Shown here piece after piece: positions 41,192-54,090 of a stretch of 64,000 nucleotides of DNA. The DNA comes from Streptomyces sp. A2-16. GTDB lineage: Bacteria > Actinomycetota > Actinomycetes > Streptomycetales > Streptomycetaceae. The notes under the pieces were generated by a model. The model worked only from the letters and a program-made list of their open reading frames with translations. It searched no databases and was not told where the DNA came from. A program made the position numbers and the translations under genes. Every line of letters begins with the position of its first letter. The stretch's first letter is position 1. The DNA lies in NCBI RefSeq assembly GCF_018128905.1, contig NZ_CP063808.1, positions 5,456,001 to 5,520,000 of the forward strand. The letters are read 5' to 3'.

Positions 41192-41980
41192 ATGTCCGTC
41201 GCCACCAGAACGAAGCCTCATCCGCACGACGACGCCCCCGATACCAACGCGGCGTTCGAGCGCCTGGCACAGCTTCCCGACGGTCCGCAGCGCAAGGCCC
41301 TGCGGGACGAGCTCGTGGAGCTCTGGCTGCCCATGGCCGAGCGGATCGCCGTCCGCTTCCGGGGCCGCGGGGAGTCCCTCGAAGACCTCTACCAGGTGGC
41401 CGCACTCGGGCTCGTCAAGGCCGTCGACCATTACGACCCGGCACGCGGCAGCGCCTTCGAGGCGTACGCGGTGCCGACCGTGACCGGCGAGATCAAGCGG
41501 CACTTCCGTGACCACATGTGGACGCTGCACGTGCCCCGGCGGGTGCAGGACCTGCGCAACCGGGTCCGGCAGGCCTCGAAGGAGCTCTCCCAGACGCCCG
41601 GGCGGGCGCCCAACGTCGCCGAGATCGCCGAACTGGCGCACCTGACCGAGGACGAGGTGCGCGCCGGCGCCGAGGCGCTGGAGTGCTTCTCGGCGCTGTC
41701 GCTGGAGGCGGAGATGCCCGGCACCGACGGCTACGCCCTGAGCGACGCCCTCGGTGGCCCCGACCCGGGCTACGACGTGGTCGTCGACCGGGTGGCCGTC
41801 GAGCCGTGCCTCAGGGCCCTGCCCGAGCGCGAGCGGACCATCCTGTACCTGCGCTTCTTCCGGGGCATGACACAGAGCGGCATCGCTGAGGAACTCGGCA
41901 TCTCGCAGATGCATGTCTCGCGGCTGCTCAGCACGTGCTTCGCCCACCTGCGCGAAGAGGTCCTGGCCGACTCCGGCTGA
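41192..41980 (+). CDS. SigB/SigF/SigG-subfamily RNA polymerase sigma factor
   Basis: A 262-residue group 3 sigma factor. Region 2: LWLPMAERIAVRFRGRGESL, DLYQVAALGLVKAVDHYDP, TGEIKRHFRDHMWTLHVPRR. Region 3: LSQTPGRAPNVAEIAELAHL. Region 4: RERTILYLRFFRGMTQSGIA and ISQMHVSRLLS. These are typical of Streptomyces stress or sporulation sigma factors, which recognise GNNT/GGGTAY promoters. ATG at 41192 follows AGGGAGGTG. No anti-sigma gene is adjacent; RsbW-like proteins elsewhere in the window could be partners. Confidence 0.94.
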   Translation: MSVATRTKPHPHDDAPDTNAAFERLAQLPDGPQRKALRDELVELWLPMAERIAVRFRGRGESLEDLYQVAALGLVKAVDHYDPARGSAFEAYAVPTVTGEIKRHFRDHMWTLHVPRRVQDLRNRVRQASKELSQTPGRAPNVAEIAELAHLTEDEVRAGAEALECFSALSLEAEMPGTDGYALSDALGGPDPGYDVVVDRVAVEPCLRALPERERTILYLRFFRGMTQSGIAEELGISQMHVSRLLSTCFAHLREEVLADSG

Positions 41981-41996
41981 GCCCCCGGACCCCGCG

Positions 41997-42410
41997 TCAC
42001 CCGGGCGGCGCGCCCGGAATCTGTCGGGGGCCGTAGCGGTCGAGAGCCTCTTCGAGCGCCACGCGGATCTCCGGCGGCAGGTCTCCGGACCGTCCCCAGA
42101 TGAGGATCAGGTCCGCGACGTTGCGCAGCTTGATGTTCGTGTGCTGGGAGACGTCCTTCAGTACTTCCCAGCCCTCGTCCGGGCCGATCCTGGCGAGCGC
42201 GACGACCATGCCGATGGCCTGGTCCACGACGGCGTGGGAGGCGACCGCTTCCTTGAGCTGGTCGACCTCCTCCTGCAGCGCGAAGATCCGGTCCGACTCG
42301 TCGGCGGGTTCGTTCGGTACGACGGGCACTCCTCCATCCTGGCACTCGGCCTCCCTCCTGGCACTCGAACGGGTCCCCGCCTCCGGGGCCGGCGCGGCCG
42401 GGCCGGCCAT
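41997..42410 (-). CDS. ANTAR-domain protein
   Basis: A 137-residue protein whose main domain is ANTAR, an RNA-binding three-helix fold used in antitermination: LQEEVDQLKEAVASHAVVDQ, AIGMVVALARIGPDEGWEVL and LRNVADLILIW. Most ANTAR proteins also carry a receiver or GAF domain; this one has only a short N-terminal region. The start at 42410 follows GGGAGGCG. It is convergent with the sigma gene. Confidence 0.85.
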   Translation of the reverse strand: MAGPAAPAPEAGTRSSARREAECQDGGVPVVPNEPADESDRIFALQEEVDQLKEAVASHAVVDQAIGMVVALARIGPDEGWEVLKDVSQHTNIKLRNVADLILIWGRSGDLPPEIRVALEEALDRYGPRQIPGAPPG

Positions 42411-42411
42411 C

Positions 42412-42435
42412 GTTTCGGCGCCTCCCCGGGGGTAC
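42412..42435 (+). promoter_or_regulatory. SigB-type promoter before the VOC gene
   Basis: GTTT (42412-42415), a 14-base spacer and GGGTAC (42430-42435) match the SigB-type consensus exactly. The downstream VOC gene starts 88 bases on. Confidence 0.5.
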
Positions 42436-42522
42436 TCGGCAGGCGCCCGAGGCGGTTCCGGACAGAGACTGGTACAAGACCGCCCGGTGGCCGCCGGCCG
42501 ACGAGAGCAGGACGCGACTGCC

Positions 42523-43326
42523 ATGAACCACGATCCGAGACATCCCGCCGCGACCGCGGACGTCGTCTCCACCCACCATGTCTTCGGTGCCCCCTGCTGG
42601 GTGAGCCTGACCAGCCGCGACGAGCAGACCACGGAGGAGTTCTACGGTGCCGTCCTCGGGTGGGAGTGGAGGCCCGCGAAGCTCGGCGAGCGCTTCCGGG
42701 TCGCGCTGGCGAACGGCACGCCGGTCGCGGGGATCGCCGCGGTGGCCTCGATGTGGCAGATGGCGGTGGCCTGGACGCCGTACTTCGCGGTGCCCAGCGC
42801 GGACGAGGCGGTGGCCCGTGTGCAGGAGCGCGGCGGCACCCTGGCGGTCGGTCCGCTGTCCTTCCCGCCCGGCCGCGCGGCACTGCTCTCCGACCGCGAC
42901 GGAGCGACCTTCGGCATCTGGGAGGGCGAGCTCGTCGCCAACTGGGAGGTCTGGCGACGGGCCCAGCCCGCCTTCGTGCGGCTGCACACCCGCGACGCGT
43001 TCGACGCCGCGATCTTCTACGGCGAGGTCTTCGACTGGGCCTCGGAACGGCCCGGCTGCTGCGAGGTGCGCTACGAGGGCGGCGAGGTGGTGCTGCGCAG
43101 CGGGGGCGCCGTGGTGGCGCGCATCGAGTCGGGGGCGCTGGGCTCCGCCCCCGATCCCGGTATCCGGCCGCACTGGCAGGTCCACTTCGCGGTCGCGGAC
43201 GTGACCGCCTGCGCCAAGGCGGCGGAGGTCCACGGCGGCAGCGTGCTCTCGCACGACACCACCGAGGCCGTCCTGCGCGACCCCGACGGCGCCCAGTTCA
43301 CGGTGACCTCACGCCGCACCCACTGA
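42523..43326 (+). CDS. two-domain VOC (glyoxalase/bleomycin-resistance) protein
   Basis: A 267-residue protein with two VOC modules. Module 1 (about 22-130): PCWVSLTSRDEQTTEEFYGA, VLGWEWRPAK, ending GATFGIWEG. Module 2 (about 145-262): RLHTRDAFDAAIFYGEVFDW, ending RDPDGAQFTV. VOC proteins bind metal and act as lyases, dioxygenases or drug-binding proteins. Substrate unknown. The start lies after GCAGGACG. A SigB-type promoter upstream suggests a stress role. Confidence 0.92.
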   Translation: MNHDPRHPAATADVVSTHHVFGAPCWVSLTSRDEQTTEEFYGAVLGWEWRPAKLGERFRVALANGTPVAGIAAVASMWQMAVAWTPYFAVPSADEAVARVQERGGTLAVGPLSFPPGRAALLSDRDGATFGIWEGELVANWEVWRRAQPAFVRLHTRDAFDAAIFYGEVFDWASERPGCCEVRYEGGEVVLRSGGAVVARIESGALGSAPDPGIRPHWQVHFAVADVTACAKAAEVHGGSVLSHDTTEAVLRDPDGAQFTVTSRRTH

Positions 43327-43422
43327 GCGCGAGGCCCCGACGGCCCACGCCGAACCCGGTCCCGCGCACCAGCTCGTCCGACATCCGGCCGCACGCCTCC
43401 TCGGGGCTGGGCGGGCCTTGCC

Positions 43423-45561
<2,139 letters not shown>

Positions 45562-45563
45562 GC

Positions 45564-46058
45564 TCAGCACCCGCCGTCGGCAGTGGCGGCGGCCAGGACC
45601 GCGACCGGCGTCTCGCGCGGCACCTGGAGCACCTCCCGCAGGCTGGGCTCGGGGGCCGTCGGCACGAGCGGGACGCGCCCGCCGGCGCGGGCCCGCTGCG
45701 AGAACCAGATGACCTTGCTGCCGGTGTCGGTGGCACAGCAGCCCCAGCCGTCGCTCATCGCGGCGATCCGTTCCAGGCAGCCGCGCAGATCCAGGTCCGG
45801 GCGCAGATCGCAGTCGTTCTCGGCGACGGCGGTGATGAGGTGCTGGCCGTTCCACCACAGCTCGATGGAGGTGTTCTTGTCCGTCGCGTGCTCGTCGATG
45901 GCCTTGAGCAGCAGTTCGGCACCACGGCAGACGGGCTCGACCAGGGTCTCCAGGTCCCAGAGCCGTAGATGGGCGGCCAGGATGCGCCTGACCTGCCCGA
46001 CCCGTTCCGGGCTGACCTCCACGTCGAGGTGGTAGTAGCAGGGCACTGCGGTCTTCAT
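45564..46058 (-). CDS. RsbW/SpoIIAB-like ATP-binding regulator
   Basis: A 164-residue protein resembling the HATPase_c_2 group: RVGQVRRILAAHLRLWDLE, VCRGAELLLKAIDEHATDKN with the N-box-like Glu/Asn region, and VAENDCDLRPD. Some conserved ATPase positions look altered, so ATP binding is uncertain. The family includes anti-sigma kinases. Its location with glgX, divergent from the glgE operon, suggests control of carbon-storage genes. The ATG at 46058 begins the conserved region. Confidence 0.8.
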   Translation of the reverse strand: MKTAVPCYYHLDVEVSPERVGQVRRILAAHLRLWDLETLVEPVCRGAELLLKAIDEHATDKNTSIELWWNGQHLITAVAENDCDLRPDLDLRGCLERIAAMSDGWGCCATDTGSKVIWFSQRARAGGRVPLVPTAPEPSLREVLQVPRETPVAVLAAATADGGC

Positions 46059-46154
46059 CGTCGCTCGCTCCTCACCGGCGAAGCTCCCGCTCCTCCCGGT
46101 CCCCGCGGGACCGGGCCCCGAAAACACGGAGCGTGAGTGCTGATCGCTTCAGAG

Positions 46155-46174
46155 TCACTCCAGGGTGGGAGTGA
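46155..46174. promoter_or_regulatory. inverted repeat in the glgX/glgE divergent region
   Basis: TCACTCC and GGAGTGA, 7-bp perfect arms, flank AGGGTG. The repeat lies between the ATP-binding regulator and the DUF5133 gene and could bind a regulator of both operons. Confidence 0.4.
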
Positions 46175-46220
46175 TACGCCATTCGTGCAACACGAGCGGT
46201 CACTGAGATGGAGGAGGTGA

Positions 46221-46268
46221 TTGAAGGCCCAACAAGACGCTGAGTCGTTACACGTGCACCATGAGTGA
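46221..46268 (+). other. possible 15-residue leader peptide with a TTA codon
   Basis: A TTG at 46221 follows GGAGGAGGTGA, a near-perfect ribosome site, and opens 15 codons ending at TGA 46268, including one rare TTA Leu codon. A 16-residue ATG frame (46261-46311) overlaps its end. Both precede the DUF5133/glgE transcription unit. In Streptomyces TTA codons mark bldA control. Coding is unproven. Confidence 0.25.
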
Positions 46269-46319
46269 AGATCTCGCGAGTCCCGGATCTGCTCCAGCCC
46301 TCGAAAGGTGAACGGCGCC

Positions 46320-46619
46320 ATGCTGCTACCGGCCAAAGCCGAAGTCGCCAGGCAACTGCGGCGGTATCGCGCCTGGGAGCGCGTCATGCTGGCCTCCCCC
46401 GCCGACCGCACCGTCCGGGCCACCTTCGAGGACTCCGGCTACACGCTGTGCGTGCTGATGGGCAAGCGCTGCGCGCGCGAGGCGGCCGAGGCCGCCGAGC
46501 GCTATCTGCGCTCCAGCGTGGTGGCCTATCTGCAGGAGCAGAGCGACCTCCCCCGCGCGGGTGCCGTCGCCAGACGTGGTCCGCCGAGATCCGCGGAACG
46601 TTCCCCCGCGGGGAGGTAA
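46320..46619 (+). CDS. DUF5133-domain protein
   Basis: A 99-residue protein of the streptomycete DUF5133 family. Conserved segments are LPAKAEVARQLRRYRAWERV and the YTLCVLMGKR motif. Function unknown; helical and soluble. The ATG at 46320 is preferred over GTG at 46308 because the family begins MLLP and AAGGTG sits at a suitable distance. It is 75 bases before glgE and probably in its transcription unit. A second DUF5133 protein is encoded near the right end of the window. Confidence 0.85.
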   Translation: MLLPAKAEVARQLRRYRAWERVMLASPADRTVRATFEDSGYTLCVLMGKRCAREAAEAAERYLRSSVVAYLQEQSDLPRAGAVARRGPPRSAERSPAGR

Positions 46620-46694
46620 CACCCTTCCGGCGCAGCTTGGATCCCCGGCCGGGCGCAGTCAGCGCCCGGCCTCGAGCACGGCGGAGGCGAGAGC

Positions 46695-48667
46695 ATGAGT
46701 TCCACCCCGGTCATCGGCCGCATCCCGGTACGGGACGTCCGCCCTGCCGTCGAGTCCGGCAGGCGCCCTGCGAAGGCGGTCGTGGGAGAGACCTTCGAGG
46801 TCACCGCGACGGTGTTCCGCGAGGGCCATGACGCGGTCGCCGCGAATGTCGTCCTGACCGACCCGGAGGGCCGGCACGGTCCGTGGACGCCGATGCGGGA
46901 GCTGGCCCCCGGCAGCGATCGCTGGGGCGCGGAGGTCACCCCGGACGTCGAGGGCCGCTGGACGTATCGCGTCGAGGCCTGGAGCGATCCGGTGGAGACC
47001 TGGCGCCGGGTCGCCCGCATAAAGGTTCCTGCCGGTATCGACACCGGTCTGGTCCTGGAGGAGGGCGCCGAGCTCCACACCCGGGCGGCGGCGGGCGTCC
47101 CGGAGGGCGCACAGCACGCGGTGCTGCTGGCCGCGGCGAAGACCCTCGCCGACGACTCGCTGCCGGTCGCCACCCGTCTGGCCGCCGCGCTGACACCGGA
47201 GGTGGACGCGGTGCTGGCCCGCCATCCGTTGCGGGAGTTGATCACGGCGTCGGAGACGCTGCCGCTGCTGGTGGAGCGGGAGCGGGCGCTGTTCGGGTCG
47301 TGGTACGAGTTCTTCCCGCGCTCGGAAGGCACGCCGGAGCAGCCGCACGGGACGTTCCGTACCGCGGCCCGGCGGTTGCCGGCGATCGCGGCGATGGGCT
47401 TCGACGTGGTGTATCTGCCGCCTATCCATCCGATCGGCGGCACCTTCCGCAAGGGCCGCAACAACACGCTGTCGGCCGGGCCGGACGATGTGGGGGTGCC
47501 GTGGGCGATCGGCTCGCCGGAGGGCGGCCATGACGCCGTGCACCCGGATCTGGGCACGATCGAGGACTTCGACTGGTTCGTCGGACAGGCCGCGGCGCAG
47601 GGGCTGGAGATCGCGCTGGACTTCGCGCTGCAGTGCTCCCCTGATCATCCCTGGGTGCACAAGCACCCGGAGTGGTTCCATCACCGTCCGGACGGCACGA
47701 TCGCGTACGCGGAGAACCCGCCGAAGAAGTACCAGGACATCTACCCGATCGCCTTCGACGCGGATCTGGAGGGTCTGATCGCGGAGACGAGCCGGGTGCT
47801 GCGGCACTGGATGGACCACGGGGTGCGGATCTTCCGGGTGGACAACCCGCACACCAAGCCGGTCGTGTTCTGGGAACGGGTGATCGCCGGGATCAACGCC
47901 ACCGACCCGGACGTGATCTTCCTGGCGGAGGCGTTCACCCGCCCGGCGATGATGCACACCCTGGCCCAGATCGGCTTCCAGCAGTCGTACACGTACTTCA
48001 CCTGGCGCACCACCAAGCAGGAGCTCACCGAGTACCTGACCGAGCTCTCCGGTGAGGCGGCCTCCTACATGCGGCCGAACTTCTTCGCCAACACCCCCGA
48101 CATCCTGCACGCCTTCCTCCAGCACGGCGGCCGGCCCGCGTTCGCGCTGCGCGCGGTCCTGGCGGCGACCCTCTCACCGACCTGGGGCATCTACTCCGGC
48201 TACGAACTCGCCGAGAACACCCCCCTGCGCGAGGGCAGCGAGGAATACCTCGACTCGGAGAAATACCAGCTCAAGGCCCGCGACTGGGACACCCCCGACT
48301 CCCTCGCCCCCCTGATCACCCAGCTCAACACCATCAGGCGCCGCCATCCCGCCCTCCAACGTCTGCGGAACATCCGCTTCCACCACACCGACAACGACGC
48401 CGTCATCGCCTACAGCAAGCGCGCGGGCGACGACACGGTTCTGGTGGTCGTGAACCTCGATCCGCACCACACCCAGGAGGCCACGGTCTCGTTGGACATG
48501 CCGCAACTCGGCCTGCAACGGCACGAGTCCCTGTCCGTCCACGACGAACTGACGGATGAGACCTATCACTGGGGCAGAGACAACTATGTGCGCCTGGATC
48601 CCGGCCGGGCGCCCGCGCACGTGTTCCAGGTCCGTAGGTCGGCGCCTCAGATCGGAGGATCCACAGC

Positions 48668-48671
<4 letters not shown>
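46695..48671 (+). CDS. glgE: alpha-1,4-glucan:maltose-1-phosphate maltosyltransferase GlgE
   Basis: A 658-residue GH13_3 enzyme that transfers maltose from maltose-1-phosphate to a growing alpha-1,4-glucan. Seen: N-terminal FEVTATVFREGHDAVAANVV domain, catalytic nucleophile Asp in FRVDNPHTKP, acid/base Glu in FLAEAFTRP, and LQCSPDHPW and NPPKKYQDIYP loops specific to GlgE. Length matches the family. GGAGGCG precedes the ATG. Its stop overlaps the treS start (GTGA). First enzyme gene of the glgE-treS-mak-glgB operon. Confidence 0.97.
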
Positions 48672-50386
<1,715 letters not shown>

Positions 50387-50412
50387 GCGTGCCGACGAAA
50401 GGACGCGTCACC

Positions 50413-51771
50413 ATGCCGAAGACCGCATCGATCAGCTCGAGACCCGTGCTCGCGACCGATCTCATGGCCTCGCTCGACGGGCTGCTGCGCCAATGGCTGC
50501 CGCGGCAGCGCTGGTTCGCGGGCAAGGACCGCCCGGTGAGCGAGCTCGAACTGCTGTCGACGACCGAGCTGTTCCCGGGCTGTCTGCATCTGCTGGTCCA
50601 CACCGGTCACGGCGGGATGCCCGCACCCGGCGGCGCCCCGACGGGAGACTGCTACCAGTTGCTGCTCGGCGTGCGCAAGCACCTCTCGCCGCGTCTCGGC
50701 CGCGCCCTCATCGGCCGGGTGGAGCAGGGCCCGCTGGCCGGCCTCACCGTCTTCGATGCCCTGCACGATCCGCGCTCGGCCCAGCTGCTGCTGGAGCGGC
50801 TGCGGCATCCGGGCACCGCCGGCCCCCTGCGCTTCGAGCGCACCCCGTCGGCCCGGGTGCCCGCGGGCCTCCCGCCGCGGCTGCTGGAGGCGGAGCAGTC
50901 GAACTCCTCGCTGGTGTACGGAGACGAGCTCATCCTGAAGGTCTTCCGGCGCATCCAGCCCGGGATCAATCCGGACCTGGAGGTGCCCGCGGCGCTGGCC
51001 GCACAGGGCTGCCGTCGGGTGCCGACCCCGGTCGCCTGGTTCAGGACCACGCAGCCGCAGGAGGCGACCCTCGGCGTGCTCCAGCCCTATCTGCGCGACG
51101 CGTCCGACGGCTGGGCACTGGCCCTGCAGGCGCTGGCCTCGGGTGACGACTTCACCGTGCAGGCGCACGAGCTCGGGCGGGCCATGGCCGAGGTGCACCT
51201 CGCGCTGGCCGCCGCCTTCCCCGGCAGCGGCCACGACGACAACGGCGCCACGGCGGCCGCGATGACCGAACGGCTGGACTCCGCCGCGCACAGCGTGCCG
51301 GCGCTGCGGCCGTTCGTCCCCGGGCTGCGCGGTGCCTTCGGCGCGCTCGCCACCTGCGACTCCGGGCCCCCCGCGCAGCGCGTCCACGGTGATCTGCATC
51401 TGGGGCAGGTGCTGCGGGCGGGCCGTGAGTGGTTCGTCATCGACTTCGAGGGCGAACCGTCCCGCCCGCTCGCCGAACGGTGCACCGCGCAGTCCCCGGT
51501 GCGGGACATCGCGGGCATGCTGCGCTCCTTCGACTACGCGGCCCGGCAGCGCCGGCCCTGGCGGCCGGAGTGGGCGCGCCGCTGCCGGGAGGCCTTCTGC
51601 GGGGGCTATGCCGCCCTCGCCGGGTGGGACCCGCGCAAGAAGCACGGCCTGCTGCGCGCCTACGAGACCGACCGGGCCGTCTACGAGGTCCTGTACGAGG
51701 CACGGCACCGCCCCGACTGGCTGCCCGTGCCGATGGCGGCGATCGAACGCCTCGCCGTGAGAGGAGACTGA
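50413..51771 (+). CDS. mak: maltokinase (Mak/Pep2)
   Basis: A 452-residue kinase that phosphorylates maltose to maltose-1-phosphate, the GlgE donor. The aminoglycoside-phosphotransferase-like core shows RVHGDLHLGQVL (catalytic loop) and VIDFEGEPSRPL (metal-binding DFE). N-terminal LPRQRWFAGKDRPV is the maltokinase cap. The ATG at 50413 is preferred because AAAGGA lies at good spacing; GTG at 50383, overlapping the treS stop, is also possible. Confidence 0.95.
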   Translation: MPKTASISSRPVLATDLMASLDGLLRQWLPRQRWFAGKDRPVSELELLSTTELFPGCLHLLVHTGHGGMPAPGGAPTGDCYQLLLGVRKHLSPRLGRALIGRVEQGPLAGLTVFDALHDPRSAQLLLERLRHPGTAGPLRFERTPSARVPAGLPPRLLEAEQSNSSLVYGDELILKVFRRIQPGINPDLEVPAALAAQGCRRVPTPVAWFRTTQPQEATLGVLQPYLRDASDGWALALQALASGDDFTVQAHELGRAMAEVHLALAAAFPGSGHDDNGATAAAMTERLDSAAHSVPALRPFVPGLRGAFGALATCDSGPPAQRVHGDLHLGQVLRAGREWFVIDFEGEPSRPLAERCTAQSPVRDIAGMLRSFDYAARQRRPWRPEWARRCREAFCGGYAALAGWDPRKKHGLLRAYETDRAVYEVLYEARHRPDWLPVPMAAIERLAVRGD

Positions 51772-51774
51772 GCC

Positions 51775-53982
51775 GTGGCCCTGCGCGACACCACACTGCC
51801 CGAGCCGTCCGGACCGGCGCACTGTGCCCCGGCCCCGGCGCTCGACCCCGCGGACCGGGGCCGGCTGCTGGCCGGTGCCCACCACGATCCGCACGCCCTG
51901 CTCGGCGCCCACCCGGCCGCGGGCGGGATCGTCTTCCGCGCCCTGCGCCCCTTCGCCCGCGCGGTGAGCGTCGTGATCGACGGCGAGCGCAGACCGCTGG
52001 CCTCGGAGGGCGACGGCCTGTTCTCCGGTCTGCTGCCCCTCGCCGCGATCCCCGACTACACCCTGCTGGTGTCGTACGCGGACGGCGAGCAGGAGGTGCA
52101 CGACCCCTACCGCTTCCTGCCCGCGCTCGGCGAGACCGACCTCCATCTCATCCGCGAGGGCCGCCACGAACAGCTGTGGAAGGCGCTCGGCGCCGAGCCG
52201 ATGACCCACGAGGGGGTGACCGGCACCCGTTTCGCCGTCTGGGCTCCGAACGCCCAGGGGGTCCGGGTGGCCGGGGAGTTCACCTTCTGGGACGGGCAGG
52301 CCTTCCCGATGCGCTCGCTCGGCTCGTCCGGGGTGTGGGAGCTGTTCCTGCCGGGGATCGGCGAGGGCGCCCGCTACAAGTTCGAGATCACCTCGCGTCG
52401 CGGCGACCGGTTCCTCAAGTCCGACCCGATGGCGCGCAGCACCGAGGTGCCGCCCGCGACCGCGTCCGTGGTGACCTCCTCGCACTTCGAGTGGAACGAC
52501 CAGGAGTGGATGGCCCGACGGGGCGAGGTGCCGGTGCACCAGGCGCCGTTCTCGGTGTACGAGGTCCATCTTCCGTCCTGGCGCAAGGGATCGACGTACC
52601 GTCAGCTGGCCGAGGAGCTTCCTTCCTATGTGAAGGACCTCGGCTTCACCCATGTCGAGCTGATGCCGGTCGCCGAGCACCCCTTCGGCGGCTCCTGGGG
52701 CTACCAGGTCACCGGGTTCTACGCGCCGACCTCCCGGCTCGGCACCCCCGACGACTTCCGGCATCTCGTGGACGCCCTCCACCGGGCGGGCATCGGCGTG
52801 ATCATGGACTGGGTGCCTGCCCACTTCCCCAAGGACGACTGGGCGCTGGCCCGTTTCGACGGGGAACCGCTGTACGAACCCGGAGACTCCCGGCGGGCCG
52901 AGCACCCGGACTGGGGGACGTACGAGTTCGACCTCGGGCGCGTCGAGGTGCGCAACTTCCTGGTCGCCAACGCCGTGTACTGGTGCGAGGAGTTCCACAT
53001 CGACGGCCTGCGCGTGGACGCGGTCGCCTCGATGCTGTACCTGGACTACTCGCGCGACTCCGGCCAGTGGAGCCCCAATGTGTTCGGGGGCCGGGAGGAT
53101 CTCGCGGCGGTCGCCTTCCTCCAGGAGATGAACGCGACCGTGTACCGCCGGGCACCCGGTGTCGTCACGATCGCCGAGGAGTCCACGGCCTGGGACGGCG
53201 TGACCCGGCCCACGGACAGCGGGGGCCTGGGCTTCGGCCTGAAGTGGAACATGGGCTGGATGCACGACTCGCTCGGCTACATCAGCCATGAGCCGGTGCA
53301 CCGCAAGTACCACCACAACGAGATGACCTTCTCGATGGTGTACGCCTACAGCGAGAACTACGTCCTGCCGATCTCCCACGACGAGGTCGTCCACGGCAAG
53401 CAGGCCCTGGTGTCGAAGATGCCGGGCGACTGGTGGCAGCAGCGCGCCAACCATCGCGCCTACCTCGGCTTCATGTGGGCCCACCCGGGCAAGCAACTCC
53501 TCTTCATGGGGCAGGAGTTCGCCCAGGGCGCCGAGTGGTCCGAGGCCCATGGGCCCGACTGGTGGCTGCTGGACCCGCAGTACGGGGCCGAGGCCGACCA
53601 CCGGGGCGTCCGCGATCTCGTGCGCGATCTGAACACCGTCTACCGCGCCACCCCCGCCCTGTGGGAGCGCGACACCGACCCCGGCGGTTTCCGGTGGGTG
53701 GTCGGGGACGCGGCCGAGGACAACGTCTTCGCCTTCCTCCGCTTCGACGCGGCGGGCGGCCCGTTGCTCGCGGTCTCGAACCTCTCCCCCGTCGTGCGCG
53801 AGGACTATCGCCTCACCGTCCCCGAGGGCCTCCCCCTGTGGCAGGAGTCCCTCAACACCGACGCCGCCCGGTACGGCGGCGGCGACATCGTGCGGCGGGA
53901 CCCGGTCAAGGCCGAGGACGGGGCGCTGCGGCTCACCCTGCCGCCGCTCGCGACGGTGTGGCTGGTCCCGGTGCCCGACTGA
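51775..53982 (+). CDS. glgB: 1,4-alpha-glucan branching enzyme GlgB
   Basis: A 735-residue GH13_9 enzyme making alpha-1,6 branches. Two N-terminal beta domains (DPHALLGAHPAAGGIVFRAL; FAVWAPNAQGVRVAGEF) precede the catalytic barrel: VIMDWVPAHFPKDDWAL, GLRVDAVASMLYLDYSR (nucleophile), VTIAEESTAWDGVTRP (acid/base) and LPISHDEVVHGK. GTG at 51775 follows GAGGAGA. It is the last gene of the GlgE operon. Confidence 0.97.
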   Translation: MALRDTTLPEPSGPAHCAPAPALDPADRGRLLAGAHHDPHALLGAHPAAGGIVFRALRPFARAVSVVIDGERRPLASEGDGLFSGLLPLAAIPDYTLLVSYADGEQEVHDPYRFLPALGETDLHLIREGRHEQLWKALGAEPMTHEGVTGTRFAVWAPNAQGVRVAGEFTFWDGQAFPMRSLGSSGVWELFLPGIGEGARYKFEITSRRGDRFLKSDPMARSTEVPPATASVVTSSHFEWNDQEWMARRGEVPVHQAPFSVYEVHLPSWRKGSTYRQLAEELPSYVKDLGFTHVELMPVAEHPFGGSWGYQVTGFYAPTSRLGTPDDFRHLVDALHRAGIGVIMDWVPAHFPKDDWALARFDGEPLYEPGDSRRAEHPDWGTYEFDLGRVEVRNFLVANAVYWCEEFHIDGLRVDAVASMLYLDYSRDSGQWSPNVFGGREDLAAVAFLQEMNATVYRRAPGVVTIAEESTAWDGVTRPTDSGGLGFGLKWNMGWMHDSLGYISHEPVHRKYHHNEMTFSMVYAYSENYVLPISHDEVVHGKQALVSKMPGDWWQQRANHRAYLGFMWAHPGKQLLFMGQEFAQGAEWSEAHGPDWWLLDPQYGAEADHRGVRDLVRDLNTVYRATPALWERDTDPGGFRWVVGDAAEDNVFAFLRFDAAGGPLLAVSNLSPVVREDYRLTVPEGLPLWQESLNTDAARYGGGDIVRRDPVKAEDGALRLTLPPLATVWLVPVPD

Positions 53983-54090
53983 GGTCCGGGGGCGACACGG
54001 AGGTGTCCGACCGTCTCGAAGGGGCAGTCGGGGTCGTACGAGAACGAGCATCCTCGTCGTCGCAGGGGGCCACAGAAGGGGCAGCATCAC

